A stretch of DNA of 64,000 nucleotides from Novosphingobium sp. AP12 (GCF_000281975.1 NZ_AKKE01000173.1:1-64000), one strand, 5' to 3'; positions 24,920 through 34,623 are shown, counted from the first letter of the stretch. Numbers and translations: made by a program. Notes: a model not told the origin generated them from the letters alone.

Positions 24920-27247
24920 TCAGTTGCGCAGCGGCTTGCCGGTTTCGAGCATCTGCTCGACACGGGCGATCGAGCGCGGCTCGCGCACCAGGCGCATGAA
25001 GGTCTCGCGCTCCAACTTGAGCAGTTCCTGCTCGGTCACGGTGTCGACGAGGTCCGCCTCGCCGCCCGAGAGCACGTTCGCCAGCGCGTCCGAGACGACC
25101 ATGTCGTAGTCGGTCGCCTTGCCCTGCTTGTGGAAGCCCTCGGCCGCCATGCCCAGCGCCACGCGGCCGCTCTCGCCCGGCAGGCGGAAGTGCGGGGCCT
25201 CGGGCGGGGTGTAGCCCTCGACCAGCGACAGTGCCTTCTGCTTGGCGTCGTAGAGCAGACGGTCACGGTTCATGGTGATCGCGTCGCTCTCGCGCAGGAA
25301 CAGCAGTTCCTTCGCCTGCGCCGCCGACTTCGAGACCGTGGCGGTGGAGACCGTCTCGAACACCTTGGCGACCGCTGGCATCGGGCCCTCCGGCATCATC
25401 TTGTTCTTCTGCCAGCGATCGAGCATTTCGCCGTTGCCGCCCCAGCCAGGGATCAGCCCGACGCCGCATTCGACGAGGCCGGTGTACAGCTCGGCATGGG
25501 CCTGCACCGCATCGCAGTGGAGCAGGATCTCGCAGCCGCCACCGACGGCGAGGCCGGCGGGCGCGCCGACCACCGGGAACGGCGCGTACTTCAGGCCCTT
25601 GTAAGCCATCTGCCCGCCCGCCACGAGCTTCTCGATCTCGCTCCACGCCGCGATGTTGAGCGCGAAGAGCGCGAGGCCGAGGTTGGCGCCGGCCGAGAAG
25701 CTGTCGGCGTCGTTGTAGACGACGAGCGCCTTGTACTGCGCCTTCACCAGGCCGATGGCCTCGACGATGAGCTTCATGACGTCACCGTCGAGCGCGTTCA
25801 TCTTGCCGGTGAATTCAAGGCAGACGACGCCGTCACCCACGTCCCACAGCGCCGCGGAACCGTTCTTGAGCAGCGGCTTGGAGGCGAGCTTGATATCGGC
25901 CAGCCGCAACACACCTTTGGGGCGCACGATATCGCGATATTCGCCGTCAAGGGCGAGGTACTGCCGCTTGCCGTTTTCGATGCGGTAGAACGTCCGGTCC
26001 CCTGCAACGGTGAGGATTTCCGGCACGGCCTTGCCTTCTGCGGCGAGGCGATCAGCGAGGTATTTGGCGCCGAGCACGTCGATCATCTCGAACGGGCCGG
26101 CCTTCCAGTTGTAGCCCAGCTTCATCGCGTCATCGATCGACACCAAGTCCGACGCGGCGCTCGGCACGAGGCTGGCGGCGTAGGCGAGCGTGGCGCCCAG
26201 CACGGCCCAGGCATAGGCGCCGATGTCGCCCTTGCTCTCGACCAGCGCCTTGAGATCGCCCCGCGAAGCCGCGCCGCGCGGGCCCTGCGCCGTGATGGTC
26301 GGGCGGTATTCGCCGGTCGCAAGGTCGATGGTTTCCTTGCGGCGGCCGACCTCCTTGTTCAGGCGGTAGAAGCCGCCCTTGCCCTTGCGGCCGGTGTAGC
26401 CCTCGCCGATCATCTTGGTGATGAGCGGGATTTCTCGGGCGATGCCGTGGTAGAGGTCGCCCTCGGGCAGCGTCGAGGTGAGGCTGGCCTGCAGGTGCGG
26501 CATGAGGTCGATGCCGACGAGGTCGACGAGGCCGAAGATGCCGGTCTTGGGCACGCCCATCGGCTTGCCGGCGATGGCGTCGGCCAGCTCCACGGTCAGG
26601 CCCATGTCGAACGCGGCGTTGAGGCCGAGCTGAATCCAGTAGGTGCCGATGCGGTTGGCGATGAAGCCCGGAGTGTCGTTGGCCGTGACCACGGTCTTGC
26701 CCATGGCGACGTCGGCGAACTGCTTCACCTTGGCGGCAACGGCGCTGTCGGTCGACGGACCGGTGACGATCTCCATCAGCCGCATGTAACGCGGCGGATT
26801 GAAGAAGTGGGTGATGAGGAAGTCGCGCTTGAACGCCTCCGAACGCCCCTCGACCAGCTGGCCGAGCGGGATCGTCGAGGTGTTGGACGACACCGCCGTG
26901 CCCTCGCGCTTCACCGCTTCGAGCTTGGCGTAGAGGCCCTGCTTGATGTCGAGGCGTTCGATCACCGCTTCGATCACCCAATCGCACTCGGCGACCTTTT
27001 CAAGGTGATCCTCGATGTTGCCGGTCTCGACCAGCTTGGCCGCCGACTTGCTCATGAACGGCGCAGGCTCGGTCTTGAGCATCTTGGCCACCGCGCCCTC
27101 GGCGATGGCGTTGCGGTTGGCCCCATCCTTCGGGACGATGTCGAGCAGCAGCACGGGCACGCCGGCATTGGCGACCTGCGCCGCAATGCCTGCGCCCATT
27201 GTGCCCGCGCCGATGACGCAGACTTTCTTGATCGTGTTGTCGCTCAT
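24920..27247 (-). CDS. 3-hydroxyacyl-CoA dehydrogenase / enoyl-CoA hydratase fusion
   Basis: 775 residues from the ATG at 27247, which overlaps the thiolase stop (ATGA). Domain order is dehydrogenase first, then hydratase, as in FadN rather than E. coli FadB. N-terminal NAD fold KVCVIGAGTMGAGIAAQ (about 8-24), catalytic FLITHFFNPPRYM (about 142-154) with the dehydrogenase His, two C-terminal HAD helical domains (VANRIG-like FIANRIGTYW and DDAMKLGYNWKAGPF). The crotonase-type part (about 470-660) has SFSAGANLGL and the oxyanion block GLAVGGGCEILLHCDAV. It carries out steps two and three of beta-oxidation. Followed by the acyl-CoA dehydrogenase gene. Confidence 0.92.
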   Translation of the reverse strand: MSDNTIKKVCVIGAGTMGAGIAAQVANAGVPVLLLDIVPKDGANRNAIAEGAVAKMLKTEPAPFMSKSAAKLVETGNIEDHLEKVAECDWVIEAVIERLDIKQGLYAKLEAVKREGTAVSSNTSTIPLGQLVEGRSEAFKRDFLITHFFNPPRYMRLMEIVTGPSTDSAVAAKVKQFADVAMGKTVVTANDTPGFIANRIGTYWIQLGLNAAFDMGLTVELADAIAGKPMGVPKTGIFGLVDLVGIDLMPHLQASLTSTLPEGDLYHGIAREIPLITKMIGEGYTGRKGKGGFYRLNKEVGRRKETIDLATGEYRPTITAQGPRGAASRGDLKALVESKGDIGAYAWAVLGATLAYAASLVPSAASDLVSIDDAMKLGYNWKAGPFEMIDVLGAKYLADRLAAEGKAVPEILTVAGDRTFYRIENGKRQYLALDGEYRDIVRPKGVLRLADIKLASKPLLKNGSAALWDVGDGVVCLEFTGKMNALDGDVMKLIVEAIGLVKAQYKALVVYNDADSFSAGANLGLALFALNIAAWSEIEKLVAGGQMAYKGLKYAPFPVVGAPAGLAVGGGCEILLHCDAVQAHAELYTGLVECGVGLIPGWGGNGEMLDRWQKNKMMPEGPMPAVAKVFETVSTATVSKSAAQAKELLFLRESDAITMNRDRLLYDAKQKALSLVEGYTPPEAPHFRLPGESGRVALGMAAEGFHKQGKATDYDMVVSDALANVLSGGEADLVDTVTEQELLKLERETFMRLVREPRSIARVEQMLETGKPLRN

Positions 27248-28380
27248 TCCACGGCCTCCAGGACGGTGGCGATGCCCTGCCCGCCGCCGATGCACTGGCT
27301 GGCGAGCGCGTACTTGCCGCCCTCGCGCTTGAGCAGCGAGGCCGCCTTGCCGACGATGCGCGCGCCGGTCGCGCCGAGCGGGTGGCCGATGGCGATGGCG
27401 CCGCCGTCGATGTTCACCTTGGCGCGGTCGAGGCCGAGGTCCTTGATGCAGGCGAGCGCCTGGCTGGCGAAGGCTTCGTTGAGTTCCACCACGTCGAGGT
27501 CGGCGGCGGTGATGCCGGCGCGCTCGAGCGCCTTCTGGCTCGAGAGGATCGGGCCGAGGCCCATCGTCTCGGGCGCGCAGCCGGAGATGGCGACCGACTT
27601 GATGCGGGCGAGGATCGGCAGGTTATGGGCGCGCGCGTATTCCTCGGTGGTGACGAGAACGGCGCTGGCGCCGTCGGTCAGCGGCGAGGAAGTGCCGGCG
27701 GTGACCGAACCGGCCGCATCGAACGCGGGCTTGAGCCCGGCGAGCGCCTCGGCGGTGGTTTCGGCGCGGATGGTGCCGTCTTCCGAGACGGTGCCGCCCT
27801 TGGTTTCGATGGGGACGATCTCGTCGGTCAGGCGGCCGCCTTCACGTGCGGCGGCGGCCTTCTTCTGGCTCTCCACCGCCAGCGCTTCCTGCTCGGCGCG
27901 CGGGATCTGGTATTGGGTGGCGACGTTCTCTGCTGTCTCGCCCATGCCCATGTAGACGGCGCTCTTCTTGGCGAGCGCGGGGTTGGGCAGCGGGTTGAAG
28001 CCCATCATCGGCACACGGCTCATCGATTCGACGCCCGCGCAGACGAACACTTCGCCCGCACCGATGGCGATCTGGCCCATGGCCGTGTGGATGGCGCTCA
28101 TCGACGAGCCGCAGAAGCGGTTCACCGTCATGCCGCCGACCGAAATCGGCAGGTCCGCCAGCAGGCCGATCAGGCGCGCGACGTTGAGACCCTGCTCGCC
28201 TTCGGGGAAGGCGCAGCCGACGATGATGTCCTCGATGTCGGAAGGCTCGACGCCGGTCTTCGCGATCAGGCCGCGGATCACCTGTGCCGCGAGGTCATCG
28301 GGGCGGACGCGGGCCAGAGCACCCTTGCCGGCAAGGTGGAAGGGCGAGCGGGCATACCCCGCAATCACGACGCTTTGCAT
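27244..28380 (-). CDS. fadA: Acetyl-CoA C-acyltransferase (3-ketoacyl-CoA thiolase)
   Basis: 378-residue thiolase. Nucleophile Cys in VNRFCGSSMSA (about residue 86), NEAFASQA with the HNEAF-like motif (about 325), GGAIAIGHPLGATGAR with active-site His (about 336-351) and the final CIGGGQGIA with the second catalytic Cys (about 366). It cleaves 3-ketoacyl-CoA to acetyl-CoA plus a shortened acyl-CoA. First gene of the leftward fadA-fadB type-acyl-CoA dehydrogenase unit; it faces DUF2147/fadL across a 223-nt promoter region. The exact chain-length preference cannot be read, and the thiolase subgroup could also serve other CoA pathways. Confidence 0.9.
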   Translation of the reverse strand: MQSVVIAGYARSPFHLAGKGALARVRPDDLAAQVIRGLIAKTGVEPSDIEDIIVGCAFPEGEQGLNVARLIGLLADLPISVGGMTVNRFCGSSMSAIHTAMGQIAIGAGEVFVCAGVESMSRVPMMGFNPLPNPALAKKSAVYMGMGETAENVATQYQIPRAEQEALAVESQKKAAAAREGGRLTDEIVPIETKGGTVSEDGTIRAETTAEALAGLKPAFDAAGSVTAGTSSPLTDGASAVLVTTEEYARAHNLPILARIKSVAISGCAPETMGLGPILSSQKALERAGITAADLDVVELNEAFASQALACIKDLGLDRAKVNIDGGAIAIGHPLGATGARIVGKAASLLKREGGKYALASQCIGGGQGIATVLEAVE

Positions 28381-28603
28381 GCATTCTCTCCATGGGCGGA
28401 CCGGCTCGGTTGATACCGAATCCGTTGCGATCCTCGTTCCTCGTGAACGTCTTCCCTAAAGGTGCGAATCTTTCCCTATACGTCAAGCAAATTTTGGTTT
28501 AGACCGATTCTTGTTCGGGTCAGGATCGAACAGCCACCTTCGTGAAAGGGGCGGGTTCTGGCGCACAAGCGAACACGGGTAGAGAGATGGAGAGGTCGCT
28601 CAA

Positions 28604-29041
28604 ATGCACGTGATGAAACACCTGGCGCTGGCATTGGTTGCCGCCGGCGCCGCCGCGCTCACGCCTGCCTATGCAGCCGAGGGCGACTCGGTCGTCGGCA
28701 CCTGGCGTACCCCTGCCAAGAACGGCAGCGTCGAGATCGCCCGCTGCGGCGCGTCGCTCTGCGGCAAGCTGCTGTCCTCCGAGCACCTGAGGACCAACCC
28801 CGACCTGCGGGACGTCGCCAACAAGGACACCACCAAGCGCGACCGCCGGCTCAAGGGCCTCCAGATCCTCGGCGGCTTCACGCTGGAAAAGGGCGTCTGG
28901 ACCGGCGGTTCGATCTACAACCCCGAGGACGGCGGCACCTACAAGGCCACCATCACCCCGGCCGGCGCCGACACGCTCAAGCTGAAGGGCTGCATCGTCT
29001 GGCCCTTGTGCAAGACCCAGACCTGGACCCGGATCAAGTAA
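28604..29041 (+). CDS. DUF2147 secreted protein
   Basis: 145 residues with a signal peptide (MHVMKHLALALVAAGAAAL, cleavage around PAYA-AEG). The mature part is a compact beta-rich domain with VVGTWRTPAKNGSVEIARC (about 30-48) and ending LKLKGCIVWPLCKTQTWTR, the pattern of DUF2147. Four cysteines (about 48, 53, 128, 134) could form two disulfides. Function of the family is unknown; it is often found beside lipid or envelope genes. A GGAGAGG box precedes the ATG. It is 54 nt ahead of fadL and possibly in the same transcript. Confidence 0.8.
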   Translation: MHVMKHLALALVAAGAAALTPAYAAEGDSVVGTWRTPAKNGSVEIARCGASLCGKLLSSEHLRTNPDLRDVANKDTTKRDRRLKGLQILGGFTLEKGVWTGGSIYNPEDGGTYKATITPAGADTLKLKGCIVWPLCKTQTWTRIK

Positions 29042-29095
29042 AACTTCAGGTCGTTGATAATACGCGAAAAGCAATCGCTTAGGGAGAGTACCCAG

Positions 29096-30394
29096 ATGAA
29101 TACCAAGTCACGCCGCATCCTTCTCGCCGGTGCGGCCAGCGCCGTCGCCTTCGCTTACGCCGGAGCGGCGCATGCCCAGGCGTTCTACCTGCAGGAGCAG
29201 TCGGTTCGCGGCCAGGGCCGCGCGTTCTCGGGCGAAGCGGCCGACACCGGCGTCGATTCGCTGTGGTGGAACCCGGCCTCGATCGCCGACATGCAGGGCG
29301 GCGAAGCGGCCATCCGCGGCAGCTTCATCCGCCCGCGCGGCGATGTGGTCGACAATGGCTCGGTGATCGTGCGTCCGGCGCAGGCCCCCCGGTCGGTCGG
29401 CGGCAACCCGGTTGCGAAGAACCCGATCGACAACGGCATCCTGCCATCGGGCGCCATCGCCTACGGCTTCGGCAAGGTGGCGGTCGGCCTCGCGGTGACC
29501 GCGCCCTACTCGTTCACCACCAACTACGACGCCGACAGCTGGACGCGCTACTCGGCGGACAAGACCAAGCTGCGCACCTACGACATCCAGCCCAGCGTCG
29601 CCGTCGCGGTGACCGACTGGCTGCGCGTGGGCGCCGCCGCCAACGTCGAGTACGTGGACGCCTCGCTCGGCAACTATCTGCCCAACCTCTCGCCACTGGT
29701 CGCGGACGGCCACCAGAACCTCAAGGGCAACGGCTGGGATGTGGGCTGGTCGGCCGGCATGCAGATCCACGAAGGTCCGGTCACGCTGGGCTTCGCCTAC
29801 AAGTCCGCGATCAAGCACAAGCTCGACGGCAGCGTGACGATCGAAGGCCTTGCCGGTCCGCTCGCCGCGCAGAACGGCAAGATCGACACGACCGCGACGT
29901 TCAGCACGCCGTGGCAGGCCATCGGCAGCGTGCGCGCCAAGTTCAGCCCCAAGCTGACCTTCAATGCGCAGGTCGTGCGCATGGGCTGGAGCGAGTTCGA
30001 CACGATCGACCTCGGCGCCCCGCTCAACACCTCGATCCCCGAGAACTATCGCAACAGCTGGACCTGGGCGATGGGCCTCGACTACGACATCACCCCGCAG
30101 TGGACGGTTCGTACCGGCTTCCAGCGCGGCATGACCCCCACCCGCAACGGCGAGCGTGACGCGCGCGTGCCCGACAGCAACCGCTGGAACTTCTCGGCCG
30201 GCACCAGCTACGCCATGAACTCCAAGTTCACGCTCGATGCCGCAGCGTCCTACATCACGTTCAAGGACGCGACGATCGACCGCACGACCGCGGCCTACGC
30301 CGGAACCCCGGTGCAGACCCCGATCCTGGTGGACGGCGAACTTCAGGACGCCTCCGCCATCGTGCTTTCCCTCGGCGCAAGGATGGCCTTCTGA
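29096..30394 (+). CDS. fadL: OmpP1/FadL-family long-chain fatty acid outer-membrane channel
   Basis: 432 residues from the ATG at 29096 (GGGAG box upstream). Signal peptide MNTKSRRILLAGAASAVAFA... is cleaved before QAFYLQEQS. The first mature residues form the FadL plug: QGRAFSGEAA...SLWWNPAS, where NPA is the family hallmark (about 61-63). The rest is alternating beta-strand pattern ending in an aromatic Phe (ALGARMAF), as needed for barrel assembly. It brings long-chain fatty acids or other hydrophobic compounds, including aromatics in some members, across the outer membrane. Its stop overlaps the fadD start by 1 nt (TGATG). Confidence 0.92.
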   Translation: MNTKSRRILLAGAASAVAFAYAGAAHAQAFYLQEQSVRGQGRAFSGEAADTGVDSLWWNPASIADMQGGEAAIRGSFIRPRGDVVDNGSVIVRPAQAPRSVGGNPVAKNPIDNGILPSGAIAYGFGKVAVGLAVTAPYSFTTNYDADSWTRYSADKTKLRTYDIQPSVAVAVTDWLRVGAAANVEYVDASLGNYLPNLSPLVADGHQNLKGNGWDVGWSAGMQIHEGPVTLGFAYKSAIKHKLDGSVTIEGLAGPLAAQNGKIDTTATFSTPWQAIGSVRAKFSPKLTFNAQVVRMGWSEFDTIDLGAPLNTSIPENYRNSWTWAMGLDYDITPQWTVRTGFQRGMTPTRNGERDARVPDSNRWNFSAGTSYAMNSKFTLDAAASYITFKDATIDRTTAAYAGTPVQTPILVDGELQDASAIVLSLGARMAF

Positions 30395-32112
30395 TGAATG
30401 ACGCGGCGATGATCGGCGGGGTCGCTCCCGCCACCCTGAACACCCAACCGGCAGAAGAGATGCCGCCGATCGCGCCGCGTCTGCTGACCGACCTTCTGGA
30501 CCATGCCGTGGAAGCCCACGGCAACTGGCCGGCGGTCGACTTCATGGGCCGCAAGTGGACTTATGCCGAGATCGGCGCGCTCTCGCGGCGCGCTGCTCGC
30601 GGTCTCCAGGACCTCGGCGTGGTCAAGGGCACGCGCGTCGGCCTGTGCCTGCCCAACACGCCCTATTACGTGATCTGCTATTTCGCGATCCTGCGCATCG
30701 GCGCGGTCGTGGTGAACTTCAACCCGCTCTACACCGAGCGCGAGATGGCCCATCAGGTCGAGGATTCCGGCTGCGAGGTCATGATCTCCACCGACCTCGC
30801 GCTCTGCCTGCCCAAGCTGGAGCCGCTGGTCGGCGTCCGCAACAAGGAGGGCAGCTGCCTCAAGCGCGTCATCGTCTGCCCCTTCGCCGACGTGCTGCCC
30901 TCCTTCAAGCGCCGCGCCTTCCTGCTGTTCAAGCGCGGCGACATCGCCCACGAACCGCATGACCTGCGCTACGCCCGCTTCGAGAACCTGATCGCCCGCG
31001 ACGCCCCGCTCGATCCGGTAGAAAGCTCGCCGAACGACCTTGCCGTGCTGCAGTACACCGGCGGCACCACCGGCGTGCCCAAGGGCGCCATGCTCAGCCA
31101 CGCGAACCTCGCCGCCAACTCGGCGCAGATGATCGCCCACGTCGGCCACATGCCCGACAAGCAGGAGCGGACGCTGGGCGTCCTGCCGCTGTTCCACGTC
31201 TTCGCGCTGACCACAGTGCTGCACTACTCGGTCGACACCGCCGCCGAGATGATCCTGCTGCCGCGCTTCGACATGAAGTCGTTCCTGGCCACCGCCAAGC
31301 GCACCAAGCCCACGCAGTTCTTCGGCGTTCCCACCCTCTACACCGCGCTCAACGGCCAGCAGCTCCACGGCGAGTTCGACCAGACGCGCGTATGTATCTC
31401 GGGCGGCGCCCCGCTGCCGCTGGAAGTCCGCCGCGAGTTCGAGCAGAAGACCGGCGTCAACGTCGTGGAAGGCTACGGCCTGTCCGAGGCGAGCCCGATC
31501 ATCGCCTGCAATCCGCTGGAAGGCCTCGTCAAGGACAACTCCTGCGGCCCGGCCTTCCCCGGCACCCAGCTGGAAATCCGCGATCCCAACGATCCCACCC
31601 GCACCCTGCCCCCAGGCGAGAAGGGCGAGGTCTGCGCGCGAGGCCCCCAGGTCATGGCGGGATACTGGAACCGCCCGGAGGAAAGCGAGAAGACTTTCAT
31701 CTACGGCGCGCTCCGGACGGGCGATATTGGCTATCTCGACGAAGACGGCTATCTCTTCCTGGTCGACAGGATCAAGGACGTGATCCTGTGCGGGGGCTAC
31801 AACGTCTATCCCAGGATCATCGAGGAGGCTCTCTACGAGCATCCGATGGTCTCGGAAGCGGCGGTGATCGGCGTGCCGGACAAGTATCGGGGGCAGTCCC
31901 CGAAGGCGTTCGTGGCGCTGCATGCGGGGGATATCTTGGACGAACAGACATTGCTGGCCTTCCTGCGCGAGCGGCTGAACAAGATCGAGATTCCCTCCTC
32001 GATCGAGTTCCGCGACGCGCTGCCCAAGACCATGGTCGGCAAGCTGTCCAAGAAGGACCTCGCCGCCGAGGAAGCCACCCGCCGCGCCGGCCAGAGCGGC
32101 ATGTCCGCTTGA
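30394..32112 (+). CDS. fadD: Long-chain-fatty-acid-CoA ligase
   Basis: 572-residue ANL-superfamily enzyme. ATP-binding P-loop YTGGTTGVPKGAML (about 220-233), VEGYGLSEASP (about 352-362), and the C-terminal A8 hinge GYLDEDGYLFLVDRIKDVI (about 446-464) with the catalytic lysine near the end in PKTMVGKLSKKDL. It activates fatty acids to acyl-CoA with ATP for the neighbouring beta-oxidation enzymes. Translationally linked to fadL upstream. No signal peptide; probably peripheral to the inner membrane. Confidence 0.92.
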   Translation: MNDAAMIGGVAPATLNTQPAEEMPPIAPRLLTDLLDHAVEAHGNWPAVDFMGRKWTYAEIGALSRRAARGLQDLGVVKGTRVGLCLPNTPYYVICYFAILRIGAVVVNFNPLYTEREMAHQVEDSGCEVMISTDLALCLPKLEPLVGVRNKEGSCLKRVIVCPFADVLPSFKRRAFLLFKRGDIAHEPHDLRYARFENLIARDAPLDPVESSPNDLAVLQYTGGTTGVPKGAMLSHANLAANSAQMIAHVGHMPDKQERTLGVLPLFHVFALTTVLHYSVDTAAEMILLPRFDMKSFLATAKRTKPTQFFGVPTLYTALNGQQLHGEFDQTRVCISGGAPLPLEVRREFEQKTGVNVVEGYGLSEASPIIACNPLEGLVKDNSCGPAFPGTQLEIRDPNDPTRTLPPGEKGEVCARGPQVMAGYWNRPEESEKTFIYGALRTGDIGYLDEDGYLFLVDRIKDVILCGGYNVYPRIIEEALYEHPMVSEAAVIGVPDKYRGQSPKAFVALHAGDILDEQTLLAFLRERLNKIEIPSSIEFRDALPKTMVGKLSKKDLAAEEATRRAGQSGMSA

Positions 32113-32162
32113 ACCCTCCCCCGGCCTCCGCCCCCCTGCCCGAGCACCCGGACCGCCCCGAG

Positions 32163-32555
32163 ATGACCGGCATCCAGGACGTGGCGACGCAGCTTGGCGT
32201 GACCATGCGCACCTTGCGCTTCTACGAGGACAAGGGCCTGATCGCGCCGCAGCGGGTGGGCACGATGCGCATCTACTCGAAGCGCGAGATCGGGCGGATG
32301 CAGCTGATCCTGCGCGGCAAGCGGCTGGGCTTCTCGATCCGCGAGATCAAGGAATTCCTCGACCTCTACGACGTCGATCCCGAGCACCACGAACAGGTCC
32401 GCATCCTCCAGACCAAGGTGGCGACCCGCATCGACGACCTGCGCAAGCAGAAGCGCGCGATCGAGCAGACGCTGGAAGAACTGCTGTCGATCGAACGGCA
32501 GGCCCGCGCGTGGCTCCAGGGCTCGCCGGTCGCGCCCGTGGAGGACACGCCGTGA
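32163..32555 (+). CDS. MerR-family transcriptional regulator
   Basis: 130 residues from the ATG at 32163: winged HTH with IQDVATQLGVTMRTLRFYEDKGLI (about 4-27) and a second wing RIYSKREIGRMQLILRGKRLGFSIREIKEFLDL, then a coiled-coil dimerisation helix (about 85-120). It has no metal-binding cysteines, so it senses something else; MerR members near acyl-CoA genes often respond to acyl-CoAs. An in-frame TTG at 32109 overlaps the fadD stop as TTGA and would add 18 Pro-rich residues; the true start is uncertain. The stop overlaps tesB as GTGA. It is a good candidate regulator of this fatty-acid region. Confidence 0.8.
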   Translation: MTGIQDVATQLGVTMRTLRFYEDKGLIAPQRVGTMRIYSKREIGRMQLILRGKRLGFSIREIKEFLDLYDVDPEHHEQVRILQTKVATRIDDLRKQKRAIEQTLEELLSIERQARAWLQGSPVAPVEDTP

Positions 32556-33403
32556 GCGAGGCGGTGACCGAACTGAAGTCGCTTCTCGAGGTCGACGAAA
32601 TCGACACCGACCTGTTCCGCGGCGCCGCCTCGGCCGAAGGGCCGGGCCGTGTGTTCGGAGGGCAGGTCGTCGCACAGGCGCTGGCCGCTGCCGCACGCGG
32701 CGTGGGCGAGCAGCAGCAGGCCCACTCGCTTCACGCCTACTTCCTGCGCGCCGGGGACACCACGCGCCCGATCATCTACCGGACCTTGCGCGATTTCGAC
32801 GGCGGCAGCTTCGCCAACCGCCGCGTCGTCGCCATGCAGGGCGGCAAGCCGATCCTCAACCTCGCCGCCTCGTTCCACCGCCGCGAGGAAGGCTTCGCCC
32901 ACGCCGCGCCGATGCCGCAGGTGCCCGGCCCCGAGCATTGCCCCGAACTCGCCGCCGCGCTCGCCGCCGCCGGGCAGAAATTCCCACAGGCCATGCTCGA
33001 ACGCCTCGCCGCCTTCGAGGTCCGCCCCGGACCGCCCGCGTCGGACAGCGCCGGCACACCGCGCCAGTTCCTGTGGTTCCGGCTTGCGGCGCCAATGGAA
33101 GCCGACGACGCCCTGAAGCGCGTGGTCCTGGCCTACGCGAGCGACTTCGCGCTCGTCTCCACTGCCGTGCTGCCCCACTCGCCCAGCTTCTTCACGCCGG
33201 GGCTTCAGGTGGCGAGCCTCGACCATGCGGTCTGGTTCCATTCCACGCCGCCCGTCGACGACTGGCTGCTCTACGCGATGGATAGCCCCTGGGCCGGCCA
33301 TGCACGCGGGTTTGCGCGGGGCTCGATCTACGACCGCGCCGGCAACCTCGTCGCCAGCGTCGCGCAGGAAGGCCTATGCCGCGTCGTCAAGCGCGAGCCT
33401 TGA
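32552..33403 (+). CDS. tesB: Acyl-CoA thioesterase II
   Basis: 283 residues, GTG start overlapping the MerR stop. Double-hotdog fold: first hotdog with RVFGGQVVAQALAAA (about 32-46) and HSLHAYFLRAG (about 57-67), the second with LDHAVWFH (about 228-235) followed by the GSIYDRAGNLVASVAQEGL active-site strand (about 258-276). It hydrolyses acyl-CoA to free acid and CoA, which may stop acyl-CoA build-up or release CoA. Last gene of fadL-fadD-merR-tesB. Confidence 0.92.
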   Translation: MSEAVTELKSLLEVDEIDTDLFRGAASAEGPGRVFGGQVVAQALAAAARGVGEQQQAHSLHAYFLRAGDTTRPIIYRTLRDFDGGSFANRRVVAMQGGKPILNLAASFHRREEGFAHAAPMPQVPGPEHCPELAAALAAAGQKFPQAMLERLAAFEVRPGPPASDSAGTPRQFLWFRLAAPMEADDALKRVVLAYASDFALVSTAVLPHSPSFFTPGLQVASLDHAVWFHSTPPVDDWLLYAMDSPWAGHARGFARGSIYDRAGNLVASVAQEGLCRVVKREP

Positions 33404-33600
33404 AAGCTGCGCTTGTGTGTGGCCACGATAGTGTTGCTCCATTGTCAATCAATCGAGTTGAGTTGACGCACGGAACTGAGTAGTCGGATCGAACGAGGAC
33501 GGACGCCTTGCCACGTCGCCGCAGAACGCGGATGAGGGCACGAGGCAGCCGAAGCCCCCGCCGGGCATTGTTCCGGCGGACACGATCTGGAGACGACACG

Positions 33601-34623
33601 ATGCACAAGTCCCGCGCAGTGCTGGCCCTGGCCCTCGGCCTGGCGATCGCGCTTCCCGGCTGCTCCGGTGGCGGAGAGGGCAAGTCGGGCGCCGTCCAGA
33701 TCACGAACGTCAGCTACGATCCCACGCGCGAGCTGTACGAGGCGATCAATCCCGCCTTCGCCGCGTACTGGAAGAAGAAGACCGGCAAGGACGTGACCTT
33801 CCGCATGAGCCACGGCGGCTCCGGCAAGCAGAGCCGCGCGATCATCGACGGCCTCGATGCCGATGTCGCCACCCTCGCGCTGGCCTACGACATCGACGCG
33901 ATCGCCGACAAGGCGAAGCTGCTCCCGGCCGACTGGCAGACCGCGCTGCCCGACAATTCCTCGCCCTACACCTCGACGATCGTGTTCCTCGTGCGCAAGG
34001 GCAATCCCAAGGGCATCCGCGACTGGGCGGACCTCGTGAAGCCGGGTGTCGAAGTCATCACCCCTAATCCCAAGACCAGCGGCGGCGCGCGCTGGAACTT
34101 CCTCGCCGCCTGGGCCTACGGCCGCAAGGCCGGTGGCTCCGACCAGGCCGCCGAGACTTACGTCCGCAATCTCTTCACCCACGTCCCCGTGCTCGACAGC
34201 GGCGCGCGCGGCGCGACCACGACCTTCGTGGAGCGCGGCATCGGTGACGTGCTGATCGCCTGGGAAAACGAGGCTCTGCTCGCCGAAAAGAAGCTGGGCG
34301 CGGGCAAGTTCCAGATCGTCGCCCCGTCGATCTCCATCCTTGCCGAGCCGCCCGTCGCCGTGGTCGCCAAGAACGCGGCGAAGCACCACACCGAGGAAGT
34401 GTCGAAGGCTTACCTCGAATACCTCTACACCCCCGAGGCGCAGGTCGCGATCGCCCGCAACTTCTACCGCCCGAGCGACCCGAAAATCTCCGCGCAGTTC
34501 AAGTCGACCTTCCCCGACATCCCGATGGTCACCATCGACAAGGACTTCGGTGGCTGGCGCGCCGCGCAGAAGACCTTCTTCGACGACGGGGGCGTGTTCG
34601 ACCGCATCTCCACGAAGAAGTGA
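33601..34623 (+). CDS. sbp: Sulfate/thiosulfate ABC transporter substrate-binding protein
   Basis: 340 residues. Start ATG at 33601 gives a lipoprotein signal with lipobox LPGC (Cys21), so it is membrane-tethered, unusual compared with the soluble enteric Sbp. Family blocks: LTNVSYDPTRE-like ITNVSYDPTRELY (about 34-46), SHGGSGKQSRAIIDGLDADV (about 70-89), TPNPKTSGGARWNFLAAWAYG (about 156-176). The Ser and Gly residues of these blocks hold the sulfate ion. First gene of the importer; the cysT gene starts 234 nt downstream after an inverted repeat. Confidence 0.92.
   Translation: MHKSRAVLALALGLAIALPGCSGGGEGKSGAVQITNVSYDPTRELYEAINPAFAAYWKKKTGKDVTFRMSHGGSGKQSRAIIDGLDADVATLALAYDIDAIADKAKLLPADWQTALPDNSSPYTSTIVFLVRKGNPKGIRDWADLVKPGVEVITPNPKTSGGARWNFLAAWAYGRKAGGSDQAAETYVRNLFTHVPVLDSGARGATTTFVERGIGDVLIAWENEALLAEKKLGAGKFQIVAPSISILAEPPVAVVAKNAAKHHTEEVSKAYLEYLYTPEAQVAIARNFYRPSDPKISAQFKSTFPDIPMVTIDKDFGGWRAAQKTFFDDGGVFDRISTKK

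Noticed and set aside
25130..27955. 941-codon plus-strand frame over the beta-oxidation genes
   Set aside because: Antisense shadow crossing two real genes and their boundary; no recognisable protein.
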